From the NCBI RefSeq assembly GCF_025145645.1, contig NZ_CP102252.1, forward strand, positions 3,720,001 through 3,784,000: DNA of 64,000 nucleotides. Direction: 5' to 3'. Source of the DNA: Alistipes senegalensis JC50 (GTDB lineage Bacteria; Bacteroidota; Bacteroidia; Bacteroidales; Rikenellaceae). This document shows, piece by piece, positions 16,732 to 25,352 of the stretch. Each line of letters opens with the position of its first letter. Position 1 is the first letter of the stretch. The notes below the pieces were generated by a model, which was not told the DNA's origin, made no database searches, and saw nothing but the letters and a program-made list of their open reading frames with translations. The position numbers and the translations under genes are program-made.

Positions 16732-17499
16732 ATGAAGCTGAACCTCAAACGACCGATCATCTTCTTCGACCTCGAAACCACCGGCATAGACACCGCAAAG
16801 GACCGCATCGTCGAAATTTCGATGGTCAAGGTCATGCCCGACGGCGAGGAGATCACCAAAACCCGCCGGATAAATCCCGGAATGCACATTCCCGAGGAGG
16901 CTACGGCCGTACACGGCATCACGGACGAGGACGTGAAGGAGTGCCCGACGTTCGCGCAGGTCGCCAAGTCGCTCGAACAGTTCATCCGGGGCTGCGACTT
17001 CGGCGGTTTCAACTCGAACCGCTTCGACCTCCCGGTGCTGGTCGAGGAGTTCCTGCGGGCGGGTGTCGATGTGGATTTCAAACGCCGCAAGTTCGTTGAC
17101 GTACAGAACATCTTCCACAAGAAGGAGCAGCGGACGCTGGTCGCGGCCTACAAGTTCTACTGCGACAAGAACCTCGAAGACGCCCACTCGGCCGAGGCCG
17201 ACACGAAAGCCACCTACGAGGTGCTGATGGCCCAGCTGGACCGTTACGACGACCTGGAAAACGACATCGACAAGCTGGCCGAATACTCGTGCCGCGCCGA
17301 AGCGGCGGACTACGCCGGGCGCATCCTCTTCAACGAAAAGGGCGAGGAGGTCTTCGGATTCGGCAAGTACAAGGGACGTTCGGTGGCCGAGGTGTTCCGC
17401 ATCGAACCCAGTTACTATGCGTGGATGATGAACGGCGATTTCCCGCTCTACACCAAGAAGGTCATCACCGAAATCCGGATGCGCGATAAACTGAAATGA
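16732..17499 (+). CDS. DnaQ-like 3'-5' exonuclease (DEDD family)
   Basis: 255 residues. The ExoI motif FFDLETTGID contains Asp13 and Glu15; ExoII is in the FNSNRFDLPVL stretch (about residues 93-103); ExoIII has HSAEADTKATYEVL near 150-163, matching the DEDDh pattern. Residues about 195-255 form a C-terminal FGKYKGRSV region also found in other Bacteroidetes exonucleases. It could be the proofreading epsilon subunit or a separate repair nuclease; position beside dnaN fits either. Its last 4 bp overlap the next start (ATGA). Confidence 0.88.
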   Translation: MKLNLKRPIIFFDLETTGIDTAKDRIVEISMVKVMPDGEEITKTRRINPGMHIPEEATAVHGITDEDVKECPTFAQVAKSLEQFIRGCDFGGFNSNRFDLPVLVEEFLRAGVDVDFKRRKFVDVQNIFHKKEQRTLVAAYKFYCDKNLEDAHSAEADTKATYEVLMAQLDRYDDLENDIDKLAEYSCRAEAADYAGRILFNEKGEEVFGFGKYKGRSVAEVFRIEPSYYAWMMNGDFPLYTKKVITEIRMRDKLK

Positions 17500-19322
17500 C
17501 GATGAAACGACTCTGTGCCACAGCCCTGACGATCGCGTGGGCTCTCTGCGCCCTTGCGGCGGAGAAGTCCGGAACGATCGTCTACATCAACGGCTCGAAG
17601 TACTACATCCACACCGTCCAGCCAGGAGAAACGCTCTACGGACTTTCGAAAACCTACGGCGTGGGCGAGAAGGTGATCCTCGAAAACAACCCTTCAATCG
17701 CCCGCGGGCTGAAAACGGCCGAAAACATCAAGATACCTTTCGTGAGCGACGTTCCCGAGCCGAAGTCGGACAGGAAACTGCGCAAGACCTTCGATTTCCA
17801 TTTCGTGTCGAAGGGCGAAACGCTTTACGCCATTTCGCGGCAGTATGAAATTCCCGTGAAAACCCTTCTGGAGGACAACCCCAACCTCGATCCGCTGCAC
17901 ATGCGCCTCGGGGAACGCATCCTGATCCGCAAGAAGCAGATCGGTTCGGAGGACGAAGCCGGCACGAAGGAGCAGTGGGAGGAGTACCGCCAGTCGCTGA
18001 ACAGCGTGGCCGACGAGGGTACGGCCTATCACATCGTCCATCCGGGCGAAACGTTCTACTCGCTGTCGCGCCGCTTCGGGATTACGGAGACCGAGCTCAG
18101 CGCGCTCAACGACGGACTGAAACCCGCGGACCTCAAAGCCGGGGCGATGATCAAAATCCCGCAGCCGGACGGCGCCGTGACGGCGGAAGCTGCCGACAGC
18201 CTGCGCCGGGACAGCGTGGCCGCCTCGGAACGGCAGGTCGTTCCCGTCGAATTCCGCGCCCTGCGCCGCAGCGAACCGCTTCATGTGGCGCTGCTGCTGC
18301 CCATCGCCACGGGCGGCGAGGCCAACGGCAATTACCTGGAATTCTATCAGGGATTCCTGCTGGGGCTCGACAGCGTTAAAATCCGGCAGGGCATTTCGGC
18401 AGAGGTTCATCTCTACAACACGGCCCGCGACACGGCCCGCATCCGCGAGATCGTCGAGCGGGACGAGGCGTTCCGCAAATCGGATCTGATCGTCGGACCG
18501 GTCTACGAAGAGGGGCTCACTCCGATAATCCGCTTCGCCGAGGAGAAAAAGGTGCCCGTGGTGTCTCCGCTGGCGCATATCGTCAACCATAACAGCGACG
18601 TGCTGTTCCAACTGGCGCCCGATCCGGCTCACAAATACGAGAAAGCGGGGGATCTGGTGGGCGGCGACAAGCACGTGACGCTGATCTACACCGCCTCGAC
18701 CGACAAGGAGTTCGAGCGCGAGATACTGGCGCTGCTGGGCGACTCGGAATACTCCCGCTACACCTATAAATACGAGCATCCGTCGGCGCGTTCGGCCAAC
18801 AGCCCGAGCGACCTCACGCCGCTGCTGGAGAACGGGCAGGACAACCTTTTCGTGATCCTGTCGGACAACAGCGTCGATGTGGAGCGGATTCTCGCGGCCC
18901 TGGCGTCGGCCGATACGAGCATCACGAGTCGCGGACGCACGACGCCCCGTTTCTCGGTGCTGGGCAACCCGCGCTGGAACCGTTTCGGGGGAATCGACCG
19001 CGCCATCTATTTCAAGGACCGCGTGGTATTCTTCTCGACCTATCATGCCAAACGCGACTCCGAGGTGGTGAGGACCTTCGACAGCGCCTACATCCGCGCG
19101 TTCGGCGCGCTGCCGACGCTCTATTCCTACCGGGGTTACGACACCGCCGTGATCTTCGCCCCGGCCATGTACGGTGACATTGAGTACGACCTCGAAGACC
19201 GCCGCTATACGCCGTTGCAGACGACCTATCTGTTCGGACAAGGCGAGGGACGCGAAAACCACGTCAACCGCAACTGGATGCGTGTCAACTACAACAGCGA
19301 CTTCACGATAACCATCGAATAG
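17496..19322 (+). CDS. LysM and periplasmic-binding-fold protein
   Basis: 608 residues. A signal peptide covers residues 1-22. Three LysM modules follow: near 36-80 (VQPGETLYGLSKTYG), 101-146 (VSKGETLYAISRQY) and 180-226 (VHPGETFYSLSRRFG); these bind GlcNAc in peptidoglycan. From about residue 265 (LHVALLLPIATGG) the rest has a periplasmic-binding-protein-like fold. The architecture is that of Bacteroidetes LysM/PBP1 proteins, whose role is unproven but presumably senses or organises cell wall. It starts by overlapping the exonuclease stop, and rex follows 7 bp later. The second Met at 17502 could also be the start. Confidence 0.82.
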   Translation: MTMKRLCATALTIAWALCALAAEKSGTIVYINGSKYYIHTVQPGETLYGLSKTYGVGEKVILENNPSIARGLKTAENIKIPFVSDVPEPKSDRKLRKTFDFHFVSKGETLYAISRQYEIPVKTLLEDNPNLDPLHMRLGERILIRKKQIGSEDEAGTKEQWEEYRQSLNSVADEGTAYHIVHPGETFYSLSRRFGITETELSALNDGLKPADLKAGAMIKIPQPDGAVTAEAADSLRRDSVAASERQVVPVEFRALRRSEPLHVALLLPIATGGEANGNYLEFYQGFLLGLDSVKIRQGISAEVHLYNTARDTARIREIVERDEAFRKSDLIVGPVYEEGLTPIIRFAEEKKVPVVSPLAHIVNHNSDVLFQLAPDPAHKYEKAGDLVGGDKHVTLIYTASTDKEFEREILALLGDSEYSRYTYKYEHPSARSANSPSDLTPLLENGQDNLFVILSDNSVDVERILAALASADTSITSRGRTTPRFSVLGNPRWNRFGGIDRAIYFKDRVVFFSTYHAKRDSEVVRTFDSAYIRAFGALPTLYSYRGYDTAVIFAPAMYGDIEYDLEDRRYTPLQTTYLFGQGEGRENHVNRNWMRVNYNSDFTITIE

Positions 19323-19329
19323 CAGAATC

Positions 19330-19983
19330 ATGGCAACTTTGACCAACAATACGATCCCCGAGAAGACCATCGAGCGCCTGAGCGAATACCGCCGCACGCT
19401 GCTCGCCAGCCACAAGCAGGGCATCACGCACATTTTTTCGCACGTGCTGGCCGGCATCCACGGCATCACGGCCGTGCAGGTGCGCCGCGACCTGATGCTG
19501 ATCGGATTTTCGAGCGATACGAAGAAGGGCTACGACGTGCAGGTGCTGATCGAATACATCAGCCGGATTCTCGACAGCCCCTCGCCGATGAACATCGCGG
19601 TGCTGGGCATGGGCCACCTGGGACAAGCCATCACCAAGTATTTCAACGGCAAGGGCCTCAAGCTGAAGATCACCGCGGCGTTCGATGTCGATCCCGAGAA
19701 GGTCGGCAAGACCATCGACGGCATTCCGTGCTACCACATGGATACTTTCGAGGAGGTGGTCGAAGACCGGGACATCTCGATCGTCATCGTCTCGTCGCCG
19801 ACGAAGGTCGCCCCGACGCTCGTGCTGCCGATCATCAACGCCGGTATCAAGGGCGTGTTGAACTTCACCTCCACGCCGCTGAACTTCCCGCAGGGAATCA
19901 TCGTCGAGAACTACGACATCACAACGCTGCTGGAAAAAGTCGCCTATTTCGTCAAAGAGAACGAGGAGAACAGCAATGCCTGA
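19330..19983 (+). CDS. rex: Redox-sensing transcriptional repressor Rex
   Basis: 217 residues. An N-terminal winged helix (residues about 10-80, with TAVQVRRDLMLIGF as recognition region) is followed by a Rossmann domain with GMGHLGQA near 94-101, which replaces the usual GxGNLG pattern. Rex binds operators when NAD+ is high and leaves them when NADH accumulates, controlling fermentation and respiration genes. It lies in the dnaN run, 7 bp after the LysM gene, and overlaps the next gene by 8 bp. I did not find a convincing TTGTGAA-type operator in the nearby intergenic regions. Confidence 0.92.
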   Translation: MATLTNNTIPEKTIERLSEYRRTLLASHKQGITHIFSHVLAGIHGITAVQVRRDLMLIGFSSDTKKGYDVQVLIEYISRILDSPSPMNIAVLGMGHLGQAITKYFNGKGLKLKITAAFDVDPEKVGKTIDGIPCYHMDTFEEVVEDRDISIVIVSSPTKVAPTLVLPIINAGIKGVLNFTSTPLNFPQGIIVENYDITTLLEKVAYFVKENEENSNA

Positions 19984-20560
19984 GAGGGAACAACAGGGCG
20001 GCATACGGGTATTCCACGGTTTCGACGCGCTTCCGCGCTTCGTCCATCCGGTCGTGACCGTCGGGTCTTACGACGGCGTGCACCGGGGACACCGGGCGTT
20101 GATCGAGCGACTTATCGCCGAAGCCCGCGCCATAGGGGGAGAGTGTGTCGTGCTGACTTTCGAGCCGCATCCGCGCATCACGCTCGGCAGGGACGAGGGG
20201 CTGCGGCTGCTGACGACCCTCGACGAAAAGATCGCCCTGCTCGGAGAACTGGGCGTGGACAATGTAATCGTCATCCCTTTCGACCGGGCTTTCAGCGCCC
20301 TGACGGGTGCGGAGTTCGTCGAGGAATACCTGATCGGAAAGGTCGGCGCCGAAACGCTCGTCGCGGGCTACAACCACCGCTTCGGCCACGACCGGCTCGA
20401 CTGCGACGCCCTCGCGGCGACGGGACGACTGCGGGTCGTGAAAGTGGGACCGTGTACGGTTGACGGCGTACGTGTCAGCTCGACGCTGATCCGCCGGTTG
20501 CTGGAAGAGGGCAAGACCGAGGAAGCCGCCCGCCTAAGAGGCGCCCGCTTAAAAAGTTAG
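19976..20560 (+). CDS. FAD synthetase-type RibF lacking the riboflavin kinase domain
   Basis: 194 residues that align with only the N-terminal, FMN adenylyltransferase half of RibF. Motifs visible are VGSYDGVHRGHR (residues about 28-39), FEPHPR, YNHRFGHDRLD and SSTLIRRLLEEG. The protein stops at the point where normal RibF (about 300 residues) enters the flavokinase domain. The 54 bp between its stop and the next start cannot encode one. It may supply FAD from FMN, with the kinase elsewhere; other nucleotidyl-transfer substrates are possible. It overlaps rex by 8 bp. Confidence 0.82.
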   Translation: MPEREQQGGIRVFHGFDALPRFVHPVVTVGSYDGVHRGHRALIERLIAEARAIGGECVVLTFEPHPRITLGRDEGLRLLTTLDEKIALLGELGVDNVIVIPFDRAFSALTGAEFVEEYLIGKVGAETLVAGYNHRFGHDRLDCDALAATGRLRVVKVGPCTVDGVRVSSTLIRRLLEEGKTEEAARLRGARLKS

Positions 20561-20614
20561 GGGATTGCTTTGACCTGCTCTGCCAAACTGAAAGCAAATA
20601 AAATAAGGAAAAAT

Positions 20615-21028
20615 ATGTTAAGCCACGATTGTCAGATACGGGTGTGGTACAAACACACCGATCAGATGGCCATTTGCCACCATTCGAACTACATCTGCTA
20701 CTACGAAGCGGCCCGCAGCGAATTTCTGCGTGCGCTGGGCATGTCGTTCGCCGAGGTCGAACGGCGGGGCATCATGATGCCGATTCTCGAAGTGCAGTCC
20801 AAATACCGCAAGCCGGCCTATTTCGACGAGCTGCTCACGGTGCGCATCATCCTCCGGGAAATGCCCTCGACACGCATCAATTTCTTTTACGAAATCTACA
20901 ACGAGCGGGGCGACCTGCTGAATACGGGCATGACCCAGCTGGGATTCATCCACAGCGATTCGCGTCGTCCCTGCCGCTGTCCCGAGTGGTTTCTCGACCT
21001 GCTCCGGAAGGAGTGGACCGAGGAGTAA
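20615..21028 (+). CDS. Acyl-CoA thioesterase, hotdog fold (YbgC/4HBT-like)
   Basis: 137 residues from the ATG at 20615, which is preceded by AAGGAA. The catalytic region YKHTDQMAICHHSNYICYYEAAR carries the family Asp near residue 15 and the paired His residues. The body is that of the 4-hydroxybenzoyl-CoA/YbgC thioesterase family, which hydrolyses short acyl-CoAs in the cytoplasm. A 15-residue upstream extension is rejected because it runs through the ribosome binding region. It closes the dnaN run and is followed by a terminator. Confidence 0.87.
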   Translation: MLSHDCQIRVWYKHTDQMAICHHSNYICYYEAARSEFLRALGMSFAEVERRGIMMPILEVQSKYRKPAYFDELLTVRIILREMPSTRINFFYEIYNERGDLLNTGMTQLGFIHSDSRRPCRCPEWFLDLLRKEWTEE

Positions 21029-21050
21029 ACGCCCCGGCTATGTTGAAAAA

Positions 21051-21079
21051 ACGGACCTTCCGCGATGGAAAGTCCGTTT
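21051..21079 (+). terminator. Terminator of the dnaN-thioesterase run
   Basis: ACGGACCTTCC pairs with GGAAAGTCCGT with one mismatch, followed by TTCGTCTT. It lies 23 bp past the thioesterase stop. Confidence 0.65.
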
Positions 21080-21098
21080 CGTCTTATAGACTCAAAAA

Positions 21099-21126
21099 GA
21101 GCCGTGTCCCCGTCAGGACACGGCTC
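21099..21126 (-). terminator. Terminator of htpG
   Basis: Perfect 11-bp stem GAGCCGTGTCC/GGACACGGCTC (21099-21109 with 21116-21126). A five-T run follows on the minus strand, 20 bp past the htpG stop. Confidence 0.85.
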
Positions 21127-21146
21127 CGTCATTCGGCTCGGCCGGG

Positions 21147-23207
21147 TTATTTCTCGATCAGCGAGATCGACCGCTGGATGAAATCCGTGAGATTCTTGCC
21201 TTTCAGCATGCCGTTCGTGAGCAGGGCCAGGTCGATGATCTGCTTGACGAGGCGGTTTTCGCCACCGATCTCGCGCAGACGCTGGTTGCGCTCGTCGCGC
21301 AGGGTGACGACCTTCTTCGACAGCTCCTCGCGGGTGGATTTCTCCTCGGGAGTCAGCTCCTCTTCCTTCTTGCCCTTCACGACCTCGTCGAAACGCTTCT
21401 CCTCGGCCACGGCGGCGTCGATCTTCTTGGTGACGGTCCGGAGCTTGTCGCCATAGGCTTTCTCCACGTCAGCGAGAATGTCGATGACAATGGGGTGGTT
21501 GCCGTTTACCGCAATGGTGAAGTTGTCGGGCATCTGACCGTAGAACTGGCTCATGCCTCCGCCGCCCATCGCAGCCATCTCCTTCATGCGGCGCATGAAC
21601 TCGTTCTGGGTGATGACCACCGGAGCTTCGTCGGGCGACATGGCTTCGAACGAGATGTTGTAGTGTATCTTGTCGTCCTTGGGCATCTGGCTCTCGAACA
21701 CCGGTTCCAGCAACTCCTGCTGCGCCTCGGTGAGCGACATCTTGACGTTCTCCTCCTTCTGGATGAGCTTGTCGATGACATCGCTGTCCACGCGCACGAA
21801 CCGCGTCTCCTTCTCTTTCGATTCATACCAGTTGATGTAGTGGCTGTCCAGCTGGCCGTCCATCACCAGCACGTCGTAGCCCTTGGCCTTGGCCGCCTCC
21901 AGCGAGGTGTATTTCGCCACGGGATCGTCCACGTAGAGGAACACCACGGTCTTGTTCTTGTCGGTCTGGTTCTCCTTCACCTTCTCGGTGTACTCCTTGG
22001 GGGTGAAATACTTGCCCTCGGTATTCTTCCAGAGCATGAAATCCGAGGCTTTCTCGGCGAACTTCTCGTCGGTCAGAATGCCGTACTGGATGAATACCTT
22101 CAGATCGTCCCACTTCGACTCGTAGTCCGCACGCATGGTGTTGAACAGCTCCTGCAAACGGTCTGCGACCTTGCGGGTGATGTAGCTCGAAATCTTCTTC
22201 ACGTTGGAGTCGCTTTGCAGGTAGCTGCGCGACACGTTCAGCGGGATGTCCGGCGAGTCGATCACGCCGTGCAGCAGCGTCAGATACTCCGGCACGATGC
22301 CCTCGACCTGATCCGTGACATACACCTGGTTCGAATAGAGCTGAATCCTGTTCTTCTGAATCTCGAAATTGTTGTGGATTTTCGGGAAATAGAGGATGCC
22401 CGTCAGGTGGAACGGGTAGTCGATGTTCAGGTGGATCGAGAACAGCGGTTCGTCGCTCATGGGGTAGAGCTCGTGGTAGAACTCCTTGTACTGCTCTTCG
22501 GTGATGTCCGCGGGCTTGCGGGTCCACAGCGGTTCGACGTTGTTGATGATGTTGTCCTTGTCGGTGTCGACGTACTTGCCGTCCTTCCACTCCTTGACCT
22601 TGCCGAAAGCGATCGGAACGGGCAGGAAACGGCAGTATTTCTTCAGCAGCCCCTCGACTTTCGAATCGTCGGCATACTCCAGCGCATCTTCCGAGAGGTG
22701 CAGCACGATGGTCGTACCGCGGTCGCGGGCCTCGTCGGTCTCCTCCATTTCGAACTCGGGGGTCCCGGTGCAGCTCCAATGCACGCTCTTCGCTCCCTCG
22801 CGGAATGACCGGGTGAAAATCTCGACCTTATCCGACACCATGAACGCCGAGTAGAACCCCAGTCCGAAGTGACCGATGATCGCCTGGTTCTTGTACTTCT
22901 CCATGAACTCTTCGGCACCCGAGAAGGCGATCTGGTTGATGTACTTGTCGACCTCCTCGGCCGTCATGCCCACACCGCGGTCCGTTACGGTCAGCGTCTT
23001 CTTCTCCTTGTCCGCGGCCACATGGATCGTCAGGTCGCCCAGCTCGCCTTTGGCTTCGCCGATCGACGAGAGGGTTTTCAGCTTCTGGGTGGCATCCACG
23101 GCGTTCGAAATCAACTCGCGCAGGAAAATTTCATGCTCCGAATAGAGGAATTTCTTGATGACGGGGAAGATGTTCTCCGTCGTAACTCCGATTTTTCCGT
23201 TTTTCAT
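21147..23207 (-). CDS. htpG: Molecular chaperone HtpG (Hsp90)
   Basis: 686 residues from the ATG at 23207, which starts MKNGKIGVTTENIFPV. The GHKL ATPase domain has ELISNAVDA, DRGVGMT and GHFGLGFYSAF. Middle and C-terminal domains are complete, including SRSYLQSD. It is a cytoplasmic ATP-dependent folding chaperone. The length exceeds E. coli HtpG (624) because of Bacteroidetes-typical acidic and charged insertions. The frame extends upstream to 23348, but that region holds the promoter zone of the divergent nitroreductase. The gene is monocistronic. Confidence 0.96.
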   Translation of the reverse strand: MKNGKIGVTTENIFPVIKKFLYSEHEIFLRELISNAVDATQKLKTLSSIGEAKGELGDLTIHVAADKEKKTLTVTDRGVGMTAEEVDKYINQIAFSGAEEFMEKYKNQAIIGHFGLGFYSAFMVSDKVEIFTRSFREGAKSVHWSCTGTPEFEMEETDEARDRGTTIVLHLSEDALEYADDSKVEGLLKKYCRFLPVPIAFGKVKEWKDGKYVDTDKDNIINNVEPLWTRKPADITEEQYKEFYHELYPMSDEPLFSIHLNIDYPFHLTGILYFPKIHNNFEIQKNRIQLYSNQVYVTDQVEGIVPEYLTLLHGVIDSPDIPLNVSRSYLQSDSNVKKISSYITRKVADRLQELFNTMRADYESKWDDLKVFIQYGILTDEKFAEKASDFMLWKNTEGKYFTPKEYTEKVKENQTDKNKTVVFLYVDDPVAKYTSLEAAKAKGYDVLVMDGQLDSHYINWYESKEKETRFVRVDSDVIDKLIQKEENVKMSLTEAQQELLEPVFESQMPKDDKIHYNISFEAMSPDEAPVVITQNEFMRRMKEMAAMGGGGMSQFYGQMPDNFTIAVNGNHPIVIDILADVEKAYGDKLRTVTKKIDAAVAEEKRFDEVVKGKKEEELTPEEKSTREELSKKVVTLRDERNQRLREIGGENRLVKQIIDLALLTNGMLKGKNLTDFIQRSISLIEK

Positions 23208-23331
23208 ACTGTTATCGTTGTTGTTGTATTGATTTCCGCGGGAATAATCAACAAACGGTGTGCCAGCGATTTTTTTCTGCCATTCTGTCAGCCGGGTCTG
23301 CCAAAACCTGTACACCGGCGCGATTTTTTCG

Positions 23332-23339
23332 TACCTTTG
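23332..23339 (+). promoter_or_regulatory. -7 box upstream of the nitroreductase
   Basis: TACCTTTG is a perfect TAnnTTTG match, 92 bp before the ATG at 23432. The leader between them contains no obvious structure. Confidence 0.4.
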
Positions 23340-23431
23340 CAGACACAATACGCCGGCTTCAGGGCGCGGTACGGTTTCGGATTCCGGAACCCGGGCTGCG
23401 CATCCGGCGGGAACCCCTTAATTTACCGATC

Positions 23432-23959
23432 ATGGAGACGTTCGATTTTCTGAAACTGGCGAAGAAGCGGTATGCCTGCCGCAAATATTTCGACAAGCAA
23501 GTGGAGCCGGAGAAACTGGCCCGAATACTCGAAGCGGGGCGTGTAGCTCCTACGGGCGCCAACCGGCAGCCCCAGCGGTTGCTGGTCGTGCAGTCGAAGG
23601 AGGGGATGGAGAAACTGGCGCGCTGTACGCGCGACTTCGGGGCTCCGACAGCCATCGTCGTCTGCGCCGACACCTCCGAGGCGTGGACCCGCAAATACGA
23701 CGGCAAGGTGATCGGCGACATCGACGCCTCGATCGTCACCGACCATATGATGCTTTGCGCCGCATCGCTGGAGCTCGACACGCTGTGGGTCTGCATGTTC
23801 AAGCCGGAGGCCGTGCGCGAGGAGTTCGCACTGCCTCCGCATGTGGAACCCGTGAACATCCTGCTCGTCGGCTACGGCGACGGCATCCCGGCCGATCCCG
23901 ACCGCCACGACACGCAGCGCAAGCCGCTGGACGAAACGGTTTTCCACGAACATTTCTGA
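23432..23959 (+). CDS. Nitroreductase family protein (FMN-dependent)
   Basis: 175 residues. The N-terminal YACRKYFDKQVEPEKL and RVAPTGANRQPQRLLVV (residues about 11-50) match the FMN-binding nitroreductase fold, and the C-terminal VNILLVGYGDG fits the smaller branch of the family. These cytoplasmic oxidoreductases reduce nitroaromatics, quinones or flavins with NAD(P)H; the natural substrate is unknown. I chose the ATG at 23432 because a 58-residue upstream extension is low-complexity and passes through the promoter. It shares a terminator with the convergent epimerase. Confidence 0.85.
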   Translation: METFDFLKLAKKRYACRKYFDKQVEPEKLARILEAGRVAPTGANRQPQRLLVVQSKEGMEKLARCTRDFGAPTAIVVCADTSEAWTRKYDGKVIGDIDASIVTDHMMLCAASLELDTLWVCMFKPEAVREEFALPPHVEPVNILLVGYGDGIPADPDRHDTQRKPLDETVFHEHF

Positions 23960-23963
23960 AACG

Positions 23964-23995
23964 AAAAAGGGGATCGGCAACCGATCCCCTTTTTT
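23964..23995. terminator. Bidirectional terminator between nitroreductase and epimerase
   Basis: A 14-bp stem (23964-23977 with 23981-23994) and a CAA loop, with A-run on one side and T-run on the other, between two convergent stops. Confidence 0.85.
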
Positions 23996-23999
23996 CAAC

Positions 24000-24992
24000 C
24001 TATTTCGCGTAGAGCCGGAACACCATGCGCCACGACTCGCCCGGGGCGATGGTCCGGAACCCTTCGGCCGAAGGATTCGGCAGATTCGGAGCGTTCGTGG
24101 TCCACGACTGCGGTTCGGGACAGCAGTAGGGCACCCGGCCCCCGTTGTTCCAAATCGTCCAGTAGGTCGTCTGGGAATCCACCTCGTAGAAGATCCGCGC
24201 TCCCGTGCGCACATTCTCGACCAGCGCCCCGCGGAACGACTTGCCGTTCACGTCGATCTCTTTCAGCGTGAAGCCCGCTTCGATAGGGTCGCACTCGGTG
24301 ACCCGGAGCCCGCCCTCGCGCAGCTTGGCGAATTGCTCCGACAGCGGCAGCTTGCGGCCCGTCGGGAGGTTGCGCTCGTTAAGTTCGACCTGCTCGCCGA
24401 CGGCAACGCGCATCACGTAATCCGCGGCGTCGCCTCCGGCAAAGGGAATCGACAGCGGAGTGTGAAATCCCACGCCCACGGGCATCCGCAATTTGCTGCG
24501 GTTCGAGAACATCACCTCCTGCTCCAGCCCGTCGGCCGAGAGCCAGTAGGTGATCTTGCACTTGAACTCGTGCGGAAAATCGCGGAAAACGGCGTCGTTA
24601 CCCGCATTGGCGTAGTAACGGCACTCGACCATCACCTCCTCGGCCGTTTCGCTGGCCTTCGAGACGATGAAAGCCTCGCTTTTGAGCACCCCGTGGTGGT
24701 AATTGTGCTCCTTCTCGATGGTGATGGGGTACTGGTAGGTGCGGCCCTCGAAGGTGTAACGCCCGTCGGCGATGCGGTTGGGCGGGAACAGAATCGGCAG
24801 ACCGAACACCTGCGGACGGCCCTTGAACACCTCGATCTCATCGGCTCCGGGCGTGCGCAGGATCTCCGCGCCCAGCCGCGTATTGGCCAGCCGCACGAGG
24901 TTCGCGCCCATTCCGGGAACCAGCAGGGCCGTGTAGTCGCCCTTGGAGAATTCGACGGCTTTCAGGCCGTGGAAATCGACGGTACGCAGCAT
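24000..24992 (-). CDS. Aldose 1-epimerase family protein
   Basis: 330 residues. The galactose-mutarotase beta-sandwich pattern is visible: GLPILFPPNRIADGRYTF near residues 63-80, NYHHGVLKS near 96-104 (catalytic His), and VGVGFHTPLSIPF with a second His near 172-184. It would interconvert alpha and beta anomers of an aldose in the cytoplasm. The sequence is closer to the GalM-like or YihR-type branch than to E. coli GalM, so the sugar is not certain. It begins 2 bp after trxA and ends at the shared terminator. Confidence 0.85.
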   Translation of the reverse strand: MLRTVDFHGLKAVEFSKGDYTALLVPGMGANLVRLANTRLGAEILRTPGADEIEVFKGRPQVFGLPILFPPNRIADGRYTFEGRTYQYPITIEKEHNYHHGVLKSEAFIVSKASETAEEVMVECRYYANAGNDAVFRDFPHEFKCKITYWLSADGLEQEVMFSNRSKLRMPVGVGFHTPLSIPFAGGDAADYVMRVAVGEQVELNERNLPTGRKLPLSEQFAKLREGGLRVTECDPIEAGFTLKEIDVNGKSFRGALVENVRTGARIFYEVDSQTTYWTIWNNGGRVPYCCPEPQSWTTNAPNLPNPSAEGFRTIAPGESWRMVFRLYAK

Positions 24993-24994
24993 CC

Positions 24995-25309
24995 TCAGAA
25001 CAGTTTTTCGATCTTCGCTTTCAGGGCGTCCTTCGAGCAGGCGCCCACCTGCTTGTCAACGACTTCGCCGCCTTTGAGGAAGATGATCGTCGGGATGTTC
25101 CTCACGCCGTACTTCATCGTGATATCGTCGTTTTCCTCGACATCGCATTTGCCGATGACCGCTTTGCCGTCGTATTCGGCGGCCAGTTCGTCCACGATGG
25201 GCGACATCGTGCGGCAGGGACCGCACCATTCGGCCCAGAAGTCGATGACTACCGGCTGGTCGCCTGCGAGCAGCCCTTCGAAATTCTCTTTGTTGATTGC
25301 CAATGCCAT
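24995..25309 (-). CDS. trxA: Thioredoxin
   Basis: 104 residues with the canonical active site WCGPC (Cys29, Cys32) in DFWAEWCGPCRTM, followed by the conserved cis-Pro segment NIPTIIFLKGG. It is a cytoplasmic disulfide reductant. It precedes the epimerase gene by 2 bp and follows dnaE after about 43 bp, so it may lie on the dnaE transcript or have its own promoter. Confidence 0.95.
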   Translation of the reverse strand: MALAINKENFEGLLAGDQPVVIDFWAEWCGPCRTMSPIVDELAAEYDGKAVIGKCDVEENDDITMKYGVRNIPTIIFLKGGEVVDKQVGACSKDALKAKIEKLF

Positions 25310-25352
25310 TGCTTTGTGTTTTTTGTTGATTATAATAGATTGATATACGGTT

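Noticed and set aside
20561..20614. Possible frameshift hiding a riboflavin kinase domain after ribF
   Set aside because: Only 54 bp separate the ribF stop from the thioesterase start, so a kinase domain of about 120 residues cannot be encoded there in any frame.
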